A stretch of 64,000 nucleotides of DNA from Streptomyces sp. NBC_01276 (GTDB lineage Bacteria > Actinomycetota > Actinomycetes > Streptomycetales > Streptomycetaceae), in assembly GCF_041435355.1 (NCBI RefSeq), contig NZ_CP108442.1, positions 7,376,501-7,440,500 of the forward strand. The letters are read 5' to 3'. Positions 32,562-42,305 of this stretch are shown one piece after another; position 1 is the stretch's first letter; each line of letters opens with the position of its first letter. The notes beneath the pieces are model-generated. The model was not told the DNA's origin. It worked only from the letters and a program-made list of their open reading frames with translations, and ran no database searches. A program made the translations under genes and the position numbers.

Positions 32562-35501
32562 TCACGGTGCCTGAACCGGCTGCCGGCCCGTCGTCTCCGG
32601 CGGTTCGGGCCCCTCCGCGGTCGGCGGCAGCTCGGTGATGAAGGTGCGGATCTCTTCGGCCTCGGGCACGGCGAGGGCGGTGTACAGGTCAAGGGCCTGT
32701 CGGGCATGGTCGTGGGCGGCGTCGGTTCGGCCGAGGTCGCGGTGGACGTGCGCCAGGCCGGCGTGGGCGCGGGCCTGTTCGGGGCGGTAGCCGGACTCGC
32801 GGGCGAGGGTCAGCGCCGTGTCGTGTTCGGCCGCGGCCCGGGCGAGGTCGCTCAGGGAACGGGCGGCTTCGGCCAGGGCGTTGAGGGATTCGGCCTCGTC
32901 GCCGGGGAAGTCGAAGCTGCGGCTCAGCTCCAGGGCATCGTGATGGTGGCGCCGGGCCTCGCCATAGCGGCCCTGCCGTTGGTACAGCAGCCCGATGTTG
33001 TTCAGGACGACGATCTCGCCGATGCGCGATCCGTTCTCGCGGTGCAGCTGGAGTGCCTGGCGGTGATGGTCGTGGGCGTCCTCGAATCGCCCTCGGCGCT
33101 CGTGGATGATGCCGAGTTCGGTCAGTGATCTGGCTTCGCCGGCGCGATCGCCGAGTTCGCGGAAGAGCGCGAGGGACTGCCGGCAGTGGTCGTGGGCCCG
33201 GTCGTACTCCCGGCGCCGGGAGTGGAGGGTGCCGAGGTTCTGCAGGGCGCGGGCCGTGGCGCCCCGGTCGCCGGCGTCGCGCGAGAGGTCCAGGGCGCGC
33301 AGGTAGCAGTCGGCCGCTTGCTCGTAGGCGCCGTGCCACCAGTAGTGCACCTCGCCGAGGTCGAGGAGCGTGCGTGCCTCGGCGGCCGTGTCACCGCTTC
33401 GTCGGCTCGTCCGGAGCGCGAGGCCGTGGAGGTCCAGTGCGTCGGTGTGGTGGGCGTGGCCCAGCAGGTACCGGTGCAAGGTGGCGGCCAGTCGGCTGGG
33501 GTAGGGGCGCCAGTCGTGTTCGGCGGCGTGCCGGGCGACCGCCATGAGGTTCGCGCGTTCTGCGTCCAGCCACCGGATGGCATCGGCCTCGTCCAGCAGG
33601 AGCGGGGCTTCCGCGGCCGGTGCGGGGATGAGTGGTCTGCGGTTCTTGCCCTCGGGGTAGAGGTGGTCGACGGCCGTGCTCGCGGTGTGGAGATAGTGGT
33701 GGAACATTCGTCCGACGGCGTCGCGCCGGACATCGGAGGGTTCCTGGGCGGCCGCGGTGGCCAGGGCGTGTTCGCGCAGCAGGTCGTGGAAGGTGTAGCG
33801 GCCCGGCTGGTGCTGGGCCAGGACGTGGGCGTCCAGGAGGTCTTCCAGGAGCGTCTCGGCCTCCTCGCTCGGGAGGCCGGCCAGCGCGGCGGCCGCCTCG
33901 GGGCCGATGTCACGGCCCGGCTGCAGCCCCAGGAGCCGGAACATGCGCTGCTGATCGGCGGTCAGTTGCTGGTAGGACAGCGTGAACGCGGCGGCCACGC
34001 CTCGCTCCGACGTGGCCAGCTCGGACAGTCTGCGGCGCTGGTCGCGAAGTCGGGCGGCCAGATATTCGACGGTCCAGCGGGGGCGATGGTGCAGCCGGGC
34101 GGCGGCGATGCGGACGGCCAGCGGCAGGAACCCGCACAACTGGAGCACGTCGAGGACGGCGAGCGGTTCGGCGGCCGCCCGGTCGCCCACGATCGCCGTG
34201 AACAACTCCACGGAGTCCGCGGCAGGCAGCACTTCCACGGACAGGGCGTGTGCCCCGTCCAGGTCGGTCAGCCGCCGGCGACTGGTGACGAGGACGAGGG
34301 TGTGGGAGGCGCCGGGCAGCAACTGGCGCACCTGGTCGGCGCCGAGGGCGTTGTCCAGCACGGCCACCACGCGACGACCGGAGAGTTCGGAGCGCCACAG
34401 CGCGGCGCGGTCGGTGACCGATGCCGGGACGTGTGCCGCGGGTACGCCGAGTTGGCCCAGCAGGATCTCTAGCGCGGCACCGACGTCGAGCGGCTCCTGA
34501 CCGGCGGTGTGCGCCTGAAGGTCGACGAACAGTTGCCCGTCCGGGAAGTGGTCCGCGAGGCGGTGTCCCGCATGGACCGCGAGGGTCGTCTTGCCGACCC
34601 CGGCCATCCCGTCGATCGCCGCGATCGTCACGCTCCCGCTGTTGTTGCTCGTCCACAGGCGGGCCAGCCCGTCGAGCTCGCCCTCGCGTCCGGTGAAATC
34701 CGGGACGTCGAAGGGCAGGAAGTTGACCCGCCGGGTCTTCGCCGGCACGGCAACCGGGGGCTGCAGGGCGGGTTCGTCCCGCAGGATGTCCTGTTCGAGC
34801 TTGACGAACGCGCGGCCGGGGTCGAGTCCCTGCTCCTCCGCCAGGGCCGCCCGGAAGTCCCTGGCCACGTGCAGCGCGTCGGATTGGCGTCCTGCGCGGT
34901 GCAGCGCGAGCATCAGCCGGCAGCACAGACGTTCCCGCAAGGGGTTGGCCGCCGCGTGGACGGTCAGTTCGTCGATGAGGTCGTCGTGACGGCCCAGGGA
35001 CAGTTCCAGGTCGGCCAAGCGCTCGACGGCGGTCAGCCGCTGCCCGTTCAGGCGTGTTCTGGCGCTCTGGACGTAATGGGCGGTGACGTCGGCCAGCGGC
35101 TCTCCCCGCCACAGCGCCAAGGCGGTACGAATCCGGTCCACGGTGTCCCGCGGGTCGTCAGAGGTGGCCGACGCCTGGGCGATCAGGCTGGTGAACTCGT
35201 GCAGATCGAGTTGTCCCGGCTCGGGAGCGATCACGTACCCGGCCGGCCGGGTGGACAGCATCCGGTCGGCTCCCGAAGCGCGCAGCATCCGTCGGATCGC
35301 GGCGATCGTGGTCTGGATCTGCGCGCGGGCGGAGTCCGGCGGCAGCGGCCCCCACATCGCGTCGATCAGGCGGTCCGTACTGATCGCGACCCCGGCGTGC
35401 AGCAAAAGGTACGCGAGTACCGCTCGATGACGGGGTGCCAGCCCCGGCGACTCCGAACCGGGGGCCAGGGTCACCACCGGGCCGAGGATCGTGAACCGCA
35501 T
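32562..35501 (-). CDS. AfsR/SARP-family regulator with NB-ARC and TPR domains
   Basis: ATG 35501 (MRFTILGPVV) has GGAG upstream and gives 979 residues; the frame is open further upstream. Domain order: OmpR-like winged helix (about 1-95, RLIDAMWG), bacterial transcriptional activation domain (about 100-245, ending LEQDIL), NB-ARC ATPase (about 265-530, Walker A GMAGVGKTTLA at about 298), and at least six TPR units from about 690 to 960. This is the architecture of AfsR-type activators that switch on secondary metabolism. It is divergent from the AhpD-like/GNAT/methyltransferase operon across 80 bp, so that operon is its most likely target. Confidence 0.94.
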   Translation of the reverse strand: MRFTILGPVVTLAPGSESPGLAPRHRAVLAYLLLHAGVAISTDRLIDAMWGPLPPDSARAQIQTTIAAIRRMLRASGADRMLSTRPAGYVIAPEPGQLDLHEFTSLIAQASATSDDPRDTVDRIRTALALWRGEPLADVTAHYVQSARTRLNGQRLTAVERLADLELSLGRHDDLIDELTVHAAANPLRERLCCRLMLALHRAGRQSDALHVARDFRAALAEEQGLDPGRAFVKLEQDILRDEPALQPPVAVPAKTRRVNFLPFDVPDFTGREGELDGLARLWTSNNSGSVTIAAIDGMAGVGKTTLAVHAGHRLADHFPDGQLFVDLQAHTAGQEPLDVGAALEILLGQLGVPAAHVPASVTDRAALWRSELSGRRVVAVLDNALGADQVRQLLPGASHTLVLVTSRRRLTDLDGAHALSVEVLPAADSVELFTAIVGDRAAAEPLAVLDVLQLCGFLPLAVRIAAARLHHRPRWTVEYLAARLRDQRRRLSELATSERGVAAAFTLSYQQLTADQQRMFRLLGLQPGRDIGPEAAAALAGLPSEEAETLLEDLLDAHVLAQHQPGRYTFHDLLREHALATAAAQEPSDVRRDAVGRMFHHYLHTASTAVDHLYPEGKNRRPLIPAPAAEAPLLLDEADAIRWLDAERANLMAVARHAAEHDWRPYPSRLAATLHRYLLGHAHHTDALDLHGLALRTSRRSGDTAAEARTLLDLGEVHYWWHGAYEQAADCYLRALDLSRDAGDRGATARALQNLGTLHSRRREYDRAHDHCRQSLALFRELGDRAGEARSLTELGIIHERRGRFEDAHDHHRQALQLHRENGSRIGEIVVLNNIGLLYQRQGRYGEARRHHHDALELSRSFDFPGDEAESLNALAEAARSLSDLARAAAEHDTALTLARESGYRPEQARAHAGLAHVHRDLGRTDAAHDHARQALDLYTALAVPEAEEIRTFITELPPTAEGPEPPETTGRQPVQAP

Positions 35502-35581
35502 ACCGTCACTCCGGGGGTCACCAGCGCGTGCATCGAAGAAGCATCGGGAATGTATCAAGATCCACCGGCAGGGTTGCCGGC

Positions 35582-36145
35582 ATGCCAGCACTCCACACCA
35601 TCGAGCCGGAAAAGGCGACCGGTGAAGCCGCGACCCTGTTCACCGCCACGCACCAGGCCCTGGGAGTCGTCCCCAACCTGGCCAAGGTGATGGCCAACAA
35701 CCCAGCCGTGCTGAAGGGATACGTGGACGTCGTTACCGCCCTGAGCGCGGAGGGGACCTTGTCGGCGGGGGTGCGCGAGCGCATCGCGTTGCTGGTGGCG
35801 CAGGAGAACCGATCCGACTACTGCCTGTCCGTGCATGCGTTCCGCGGGACCAGAGTGGCCGGGCTGACCTCGGCCGAGGCCACCCGCGCGCGGCGGGGCG
35901 AGGCCGACGACCCCTGGGCCGCGGCTGTCCTCGACCTGGCCGCCGTGGTGGTCCGGAACCACGGAGCCGTTTCCGACGCGCAGCTGGCGGCAGCCCGGCA
36001 CGCCGGCCTCTCCGACGGGCACGTCGTCGAGGTCATCGCCCACGTGGCGCTCGGCGTGTTCACCAACTACCTGGCCACGGCGTCGCGCATCGACATCGAC
36101 TGGCCGCTCGTGCGCCACACCGACTGGGAGCACGCGAAGACCTGA
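35582..36145 (+). CDS. Carboxymuconolactone decarboxylase/AhpD-like protein
   Basis: ATG 35582 (MPALHTIEPEKATGEA) gives 187 residues. The family helix bundle is recognisable, including NRSDYCLSVHAFRG at 76-89. In true AhpD proteins the motif is ExxCxxC plus His; here Cys81 is followed by His85 and the second Cys is absent. That is the pattern of peroxidase-related or uncharacterised CMD proteins rather than an active disulfide reductase. It is the first gene transcribed away from the SARP regulator and likely controlled by it. Confidence 0.85.
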   Translation: MPALHTIEPEKATGEAATLFTATHQALGVVPNLAKVMANNPAVLKGYVDVVTALSAEGTLSAGVRERIALLVAQENRSDYCLSVHAFRGTRVAGLTSAEATRARRGEADDPWAAAVLDLAAVVVRNHGAVSDAQLAAARHAGLSDGHVVEVIAHVALGVFTNYLATASRIDIDWPLVRHTDWEHAKT

Positions 36146-36151
36146 ACGTAC

Positions 36152-36229
36152 GCGATGACACGTCAGGGCCGGACCGCCTGAACCGGCCCGGCGATGACAC
36201 GTCAAGGCCAGACCGCCCGAACCGGGCCC
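36152..36229 (+). repeat. Imperfect 39-bp tandem duplication
   Basis: Two adjacent copies of a 39-bp unit (36152-36190 and 36191-36229) start GCGATGACACGTCA and differ at only about four positions. They lie between the AhpD-like stop codon and the ribosome site of the next gene. Each contains TGAC-AC-GTCA, a short inverted repeat that could be a paired operator; otherwise it is simple slippage duplication. Confidence 0.7.
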
Positions 36230-36277
36230 CAGCCGGCGCCCGAAGGAATGCGAACCATCCCCACCGAGGAGTCCCAC

Positions 36278-37255
36278 ATGATCACCGCCGTCCCCCTCAC
36301 CGAGGTCTCGACCGAAGACGCCACCGCCTGGCACGCGGTCGTGGCGGCCTCGCTCGCCGGCGATCTGCCCGAGGAGCCCCGGCCCACCTTCGAGCAGGTC
36401 CACGCCCGACTCACCGTCACCGGGCGCGACAACCGACGACTGCTGTGGCTGGCCACCGCGGCCGACGGCGCGGTGCTCGGTGTGGCCGGGCTGCGGCTGT
36501 TCACCTCGCCCGGTCAAAGCCACCTGGCCGAACTGGAGCTGCACGTCGCCCCGGACGGACGGCGCTCGGGAGTGGGCTCGCACCTGCTGGCCACGGCCGT
36601 GGAGGCGGCACGGGCCGAGCAGCGTCGCAGCCTGGTGGCAGCCGCACCCGGTGACGGACCGAGCGGCGCCTTCTGCGCCGCGCGCGGCTTCCGGCGCGTA
36701 CTGGCACTGGACCACCTGCTTCTCGACGTCGCGCACGCCGACGATTCCGGTGCCGACGCCGAGCACCCCGGCTACGAGCTGGCCGGCTGGACCGGCACGG
36801 TTCCCGACGGGCTGGCCGGGGCGTTCGCCGCGGCCAAGAACGCGATGAACGACATGCCGACCGGCGACATGGACTACGGCAGCCAGGCCTGGACCGCCGA
36901 CCGGGTCCGCGCCATGGCCGAAGTGCTGGCCGACCGCGGTGACCTGCTGCTGACGACCGCCGCGCTCCGCGACGGGGAGGTGGCCGGGTACACCGAGATC
37001 GTCATCCGGGCCGGGGAGACCCACCGGGCCCTGCAGTACGACACCGTCGTGGTGCACGCTCACCGCGGCCACGGGCTCGGGCTGTGGGTCAAGGCCGAGA
37101 TGGTGCGCAGGCTCCGCGCCGAGCACCCCGGAATCGGGGAGATCGAGACCGACAACGCACAGGACAACACGCACATGCTCGCCGTGAACCGCCGACTGGG
37201 CTTCCGCTTCCACCGCAGCACCCACGAATACCAACTCGACCTGCCCGCCAACTGA
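36278..37255 (+). CDS. Tandem-domain GNAT acetyltransferase
   Basis: ATG 36278 is preceded by GAGGAG and gives 325 residues. Two GNAT units are present. The first has ELELHVAPDGRRSGVGSHLL (about residues 85-105). The second, more degenerate, has TVVVHAHRGHGLGLWVKAEM (about 255-275) and ends with DNAQDNTHMLAVNRRLGFRF. This two-GNAT layout is shared by mycothiol synthase-like and other actinobacterial proteins; the substrate is not predictable. It is the middle gene of the operon divergent from the SARP regulator. Confidence 0.87.
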   Translation: MITAVPLTEVSTEDATAWHAVVAASLAGDLPEEPRPTFEQVHARLTVTGRDNRRLLWLATAADGAVLGVAGLRLFTSPGQSHLAELELHVAPDGRRSGVGSHLLATAVEAARAEQRRSLVAAAPGDGPSGAFCAARGFRRVLALDHLLLDVAHADDSGADAEHPGYELAGWTGTVPDGLAGAFAAAKNAMNDMPTGDMDYGSQAWTADRVRAMAEVLADRGDLLLTTAALRDGEVAGYTEIVIRAGETHRALQYDTVVVHAHRGHGLGLWVKAEMVRRLRAEHPGIGEIETDNAQDNTHMLAVNRRLGFRFHRSTHEYQLDLPAN

Positions 37256-37298
37256 CCGCTCCCCTCTCCTTCCGACCGCTCCCCGAGGAGAACGTCCG

Positions 37299-38150
37299 AT
37301 GAAGAAGTCCGAGACCCCCGACCCGACCGCCGCCGTCCCGGCCGGCACGCTCCGTACCGACGGGACGGCGGTGGCCGCGAAGCTGCTCCCCGACACCGCC
37401 CGTGCCGCACCGCCGAGCCGCGAACAGATCTCCGGCATTGCCCACACCGGCCACCCGATAAAATCTCCGCTCGACGACGACTCGGTCAGCCGGCTGCTCG
37501 AACGCGGCCTCCCGCGGGGCGACGAGCGGGTGCTCGACCTCGGATGCGGCACGGCGGAATGGCTTCTGCGCGCCCTTGCGGCGCGCCCGCACCTGCACGC
37601 CGAGGGCGTCGACGTCTCCGAAGTCGCCCTGACGCAGGCCCGCCGGGCAGCGGGCGGACTCGGGGTCGACGAGCGCTTGGTCCTCCACCACCGGGAGGCC
37701 GTGGACTTCGTCTCTGCACAGCCGTTCGACTTGGTGATCAGCGTCGGCGCCACGCATGCCTTCGGTGGTCTTCTCCCCACCCTCGCGGCGGCCCGCAAGC
37801 ACCTGGCCCCCGGAGGCCGCGTCCTGATCGGTGAGTCGTACTGGGAGCGTGCCCCTTCGCCGGCGGCCGTCGAGATGTTCGGTGACCTCGACGACCTGGC
37901 GACCACGGTGGACCGCGTCGTCGCCGACGGATGGACCCCCGTCCACGGCCATGTCAGTACCCGCGGTGAGCTGGACGCCTACGAGTGGGCCTGCTGGGGC
38001 TCGCTGGCCTCATGGGCCCTGGACCACCCAGATCATCCGGCCGGCGCACAGGTGCTGGAAACGGCCGCCGCTCAGCGTTCGCAGTGGCTGCACGGGTACC
38101 GGGACAGCTTCGGGTTCCTCTGCCTGGTCCTGCGTCGAACATCTGATTGA
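37299..38150 (+). CDS. Class I SAM-dependent methyltransferase
   Basis: The start has a GAGGAGA site and gives 283 residues. Motif I is VLDLGCGTAEWLLRAL, motif II AEGVDVSEVALTQARR, and LVISVGATHAFGG is the post-motif strand. It begins 43 bp after the tandem GNAT gene, so the AhpD-like, GNAT and methyltransferase genes form one probable operon. With the SARP regulator next to it, this may be a small tailoring or resistance set of a secondary pathway, but no scaffold-forming enzyme is present. Element 2 begins 56 bp after the stop. Confidence 0.87.
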   Translation: MKKSETPDPTAAVPAGTLRTDGTAVAAKLLPDTARAAPPSREQISGIAHTGHPIKSPLDDDSVSRLLERGLPRGDERVLDLGCGTAEWLLRALAARPHLHAEGVDVSEVALTQARRAAGGLGVDERLVLHHREAVDFVSAQPFDLVISVGATHAFGGLLPTLAAARKHLAPGGRVLIGESYWERAPSPAAVEMFGDLDDLATTVDRVVADGWTPVHGHVSTRGELDAYEWACWGSLASWALDHPDHPAGAQVLETAAAQRSQWLHGYRDSFGFLCLVLRRTSD

Positions 38151-38266
38151 TCGCAAATGACGGTTACGACATGTCACGGCCGGTGGTTCTTCGCCGGTCT
38201 CGGTAACGAGTAGCCGCACGATAGGGCTTGGGACGTGCTGGCCTGGCGGTCCGGCTTGGGCGTGGA

Positions 38267-39108
38267 TCAGCAGGCCGTCGCGCGGAAGAGGTCGAGTTCC
38301 GTGCTCGGCCTGCTGCGGGTTGGGCGCTTTGCGCTGCGGTCGGAGACCAGGGCGCCGATTGCGGCGATGGCCTCGGGCAGGTCGTCGCGCTCGCCGGTCC
38401 AGCGTTGCAGCGACCGCCACTGCTTGACCTCTGCGTTGGCGTGCTCGCCCATGATCCGCCGTTGGGATTGGCAGCGGCGCGCGTGGTCGTAGAAGTTGCG
38501 CTCGGACGGCCCGGCGTCCGCCGCTGGTTTCTTCGGCGGGGCGCTGACCTGGCCGGGGAAGTCGCGGGCAAGGCCGGCACAGCCGGAATCGACTTCGGCT
38601 TTCACGTTCGGGTGCAGCCGCAGCTGCTCCTCGATGCCCTCAGTGCGTACTGCGGTGGCATCGTGCATCCGGCCCGGGCGGATCGCCCCGAGCCACAGCT
38701 CCCGGCCCTGCTCGTCGCAGATCATCGTGGCCTTCGGTGTTCTGCTTCTTCTTGCCCGACACGAACGCCTTACGGCCCGGCCGCCCCGCCTGCGGGCGGC
38801 GTACCTGCACCTCGGTGCCGTCGATCCGCAGGCTGATCCCCTCAGCCTGGGCATAGGCGAACACGTCCGCGAGGGTCCTGAGCCTGATCCCGGGCCGATC
38901 CGGCACCGCGAAGCCGCGAGCGGCCAGCAGCGGGCGCACCTCGCGACCGCCCGGCCGATCGTGGAGGGCGAGACTCCGAACAGCGCGCCGCGAGCACCCT
39001 GTGTGACAGCGCCCAGCGCAATACCACCAAGGTCACCAGCACCCGGTCCACGAAGATCCCGCACAGGGCAGAATCAGAGCAGGCCGCGCGGGCCCAACTT
39101 GACTTCAC
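38267..39108 (-). pseudogene. IS5-family transposase remnant (several frameshifts, internal deletion)
   Basis: Segments of one transposase appear in three minus-strand frames: SSWARAACSDSALCGIFVD plus VLVTLVVLRW; then MRPLLAARGFAVPDRPGIRL, LRIDGTEVQVRRP and KAFVSGKKKQNT; then GRMHDATAVRTEGIEEQLRL, KAEVDSGCAGLARDFPGQVS and MGEHANAEVKQWRSLQ to the stop at 38267. Compared with the copy in element 1, about 45 residues of the N-terminal region are deleted. It is clearly inactive. Confidence 0.8.
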
Positions 39109-39184
39109 ACTCCAGATGATCCCGCGCGGCTCTTCGCCTTCCGGCACCAGGGCGGCTGCCGGAGCCTGACCGCCGATACCCCGA

Positions 39185-39724
39185 TCATTCAGGCCCGGGC
39201 CGGTGCACCCATTCCTGGTCGAGGATGCTGAAGACTTCGGAGTCACGCCAGCCGTCCCGGATCCGCGCGGTGTGCCGGTGTCGGCCCTCGTGGGCCATGC
39301 CGAGCTTGCCCAGCACCCGGGCCGATGCGACGTTGCGAGGATCGCAGGTCGCATAGATCCGGTGCAGTCCTCTCAGCCCAAACCCTCTGCCGAGAAGTTC
39401 CCCGCCGATGGCTGTGCCCACGCCTCGCCCCCACACCCGAGGATGGACGAGGTAGGAGATCTCGCCCTGGCGGTGGGCCAGGCTACGGACCTTCAGCTCG
39501 CCGATACCGACGAGTTCACCGTCGAGGCAGGCCGCATACACGAATCTCGTCTGCGGGGACTGCAACCGGGCATCCACCGCGCCTTGGACGAAGTCCCGCG
39601 TCTGTTCCTCGGTGTTCGGCCCCCACGCCTGGTATCGGCAAGCCTCCGGCAGGCTGGCGAAGGCATGTACAGCGTGGCAGTCACCGACAACGAGATCGCG
39701 CATAGTCACCGAGGTTTTGATCAC
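39185..39724 (-). CDS. GNAT acetyltransferase, RimJ/RimL-like, inside mobile element 2
   Basis: GTG 39724 (VIKTSVTMRDLVVGD) has AGGA upstream and gives 179 residues; ATG 39703 is an alternative. Family features are YQAWGPNTEEQTRDFV near residue 31, ISYLVHPRVWGRGVGTAIGG (acetyl-CoA loop) and IYATCDPRNVASARVLGKLG, typical of Acetyltransf_3 (RimJ/RimL) proteins. It ends 77 bp before the transposase remnant on the same strand and lies within the inverted repeats. It belongs to a different GNAT branch from the one in element 1. Confidence 0.85.
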   Translation of the reverse strand: MIKTSVTMRDLVVGDCHAVHAFASLPEACRYQAWGPNTEEQTRDFVQGAVDARLQSPQTRFVYAACLDGELVGIGELKVRSLAHRQGEISYLVHPRVWGRGVGTAIGGELLGRGFGLRGLHRIYATCDPRNVASARVLGKLGMAHEGRHRHTARIRDGWRDSEVFSILDQEWVHRPGPE

Positions 39725-39822
39725 GAGCCGATCCTGTAGGCCAGGGCCGCCAAATACCAGCACTCAAGTCGCGGGGCTTCTACACGATCAAGATCGCGTC
39801 ATTATCGTGCGGCTACTCGTAA

Positions 39823-41300
<1,478 letters not shown>

Positions 41301-41355
41301 ATGGCGCGGCAAGGCCGGCGTCGGGGTGACGGCGCCGCCCCAGGGGCGGGCGCCC

Positions 41356-42009
41356 TCAGTCCCGGTGCCCGAGGGCCTCCTTGACCTCCCGCACCACGCG
41401 GGCCGCGTCCTCGGGGTTGTGCACCACGTCCGTGTGGTTCATGTCGATGACGAGGACCTCGCTGGCCGAGTAGTGCTTGTGCACCCAGTCGTCGTAGCCC
41501 GACCACAGCGTCCGGTAGTAGTCGACGAGGCTCTCGTCCTGTTCGAAATCGCGGCCCCGCAGCCCGATGCGGTGCAGCACCGTCTCGAAGTCGGCCTTGA
41601 GGTACACCATGAGATCGGGTGCCTTGCGGTACGGCAGGCCGTCGATCTCGCGCATCATCTCGTTGAGCAGCCCCTCGTACACCCGCATTTCGAGGGAGCT
41701 GATCCGGCCCAGGTCGTGGTTGACCTTGGCGAAGTACCAGTCCTCGTAGATGGACCGGTCGAGGACGTTGTCGCCCTGCTTGTACGCCTCCTTGATCGCG
41801 GCGAACCGCGTCTGGAGGAAGTAGAGCTGGAGCAGGAAGGGGTACCGGTTCGCCTGGATCTCCTCGGGGCTCGCCGTGTAGAAGAGCGGGAGGATCGGAT
41901 TGTCTTCGACGCTCTCGTAGAAGACCTCGCTGCCCAGCTCCTTGGCGAGCAGTTCGGCGACACTGGTCTTGCCGATTCCGATCATGCCTCCGACGCAAAG
42001 CACCGGCAT
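41356..42009 (-). CDS. Deoxynucleoside kinase (deoxyadenosine/deoxyguanosine kinase type)
   Basis: The 217-residue protein has the P-loop GGMIGIGKTS at the N-terminus, the DRSIYED signature near residue 85 (DRS motif) and a LID-type RGRDFEQ segment near 150. It phosphorylates deoxynucleosides for dNTP salvage; actinobacterial members tend to act on purine deoxynucleosides, but specificity is not assured here. GTGAGG precedes the ATG. It is transcribed in the same direction as the LacI gene upstream but separated by 296 bp that contain an AT-richer promoter-like patch. Confidence 0.9.
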   Translation of the reverse strand: MPVLCVGGMIGIGKTSVAELLAKELGSEVFYESVEDNPILPLFYTASPEEIQANRYPFLLQLYFLQTRFAAIKEAYKQGDNVLDRSIYEDWYFAKVNHDLGRISSLEMRVYEGLLNEMMREIDGLPYRKAPDLMVYLKADFETVLHRIGLRGRDFEQDESLVDYYRTLWSGYDDWVHKHYSASEVLVIDMNHTDVVHNPEDAARVVREVKEALGHRD

Positions 42010-42305
42010 ACCTCACTTCTCCCTGGGGGTCATCTGTCCGTCGGCGGGTGGGCTGGGCGCCGCACGCCGCCGAGACACACTTCGGCGGTCACGCGATGCC
42101 CGGGATCTTGGTGATCGGCGTCATGTGGTCCCCGTCCGGACCGGGGCCCTGACGCGGGTGGCTCTCCTCGGCCGGCGGGGTCCGACCGCTCCGCGGCCGC
42201 CGCGCGGGGTGACGGGCCACAGCCCTACGGCCGACTTGAATCTTAAATGACGATTCACCGCCGTCGGTCGGGGCGCCGGACGGGCCGCCCCGCGCGGCCC
42301 TCGTT
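42010..42305 (-). promoter_or_regulatory. Intergenic region with AT-rich promoter-like patch
   Basis: The only AT-rich stretch lies at 42235-42259, containing GAATC and GATTC arms (42238-42242 and 42252-42256) around TTAAATGAC. It is a likely promoter or operator for the kinase gene. An 11-codon ATG frame (MTPITKIPGIA, ending near 42088) exists but cannot be supported as a gene. Confidence 0.35.

Larger units (their letters stand above)
38207..39819 (-). mobile_element. IS5-like element 2 carrying a GNAT passenger gene (1613 bp)
   Basis: Terminal inverted repeats are perfect over 17 bp: CGAGTAGCCGCACGATA at 38207-38223 and its reverse complement at 39803-39819, flanked on both sides by TAA (38204-38206 and 39820-39822). 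On the minus strand the contents are an acetyltransferase gene and then a decayed IS5-family transposase, the same order and orientation as element 1. The transposase-side end aligns with that of element 1 (GGGCTTGGGACGTGCTGGCC against GGTTTGGGCGTGCTGACC). The transposase is badly decayed, so the element is probably immobile now. Confidence 0.68.

Noticed and set aside
29776..32574. A 932-codon plus-strand frame opposite the kinase-MFS gene
   Set aside because: It is the antisense shadow of a gene with intact kinase and transporter motifs; its composition is Gly/Arg/Glu-rich without any family signature.
38207..39819. Similarity of the element 2 terminal repeat, read outward, to the element 1 repeat read inward (shared CGGCTA)
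   Set aside because: Only six to eight bases agree and the orientation is opposite; the alignment of the transposase-side ends is more convincing and gives a consistent boundary.
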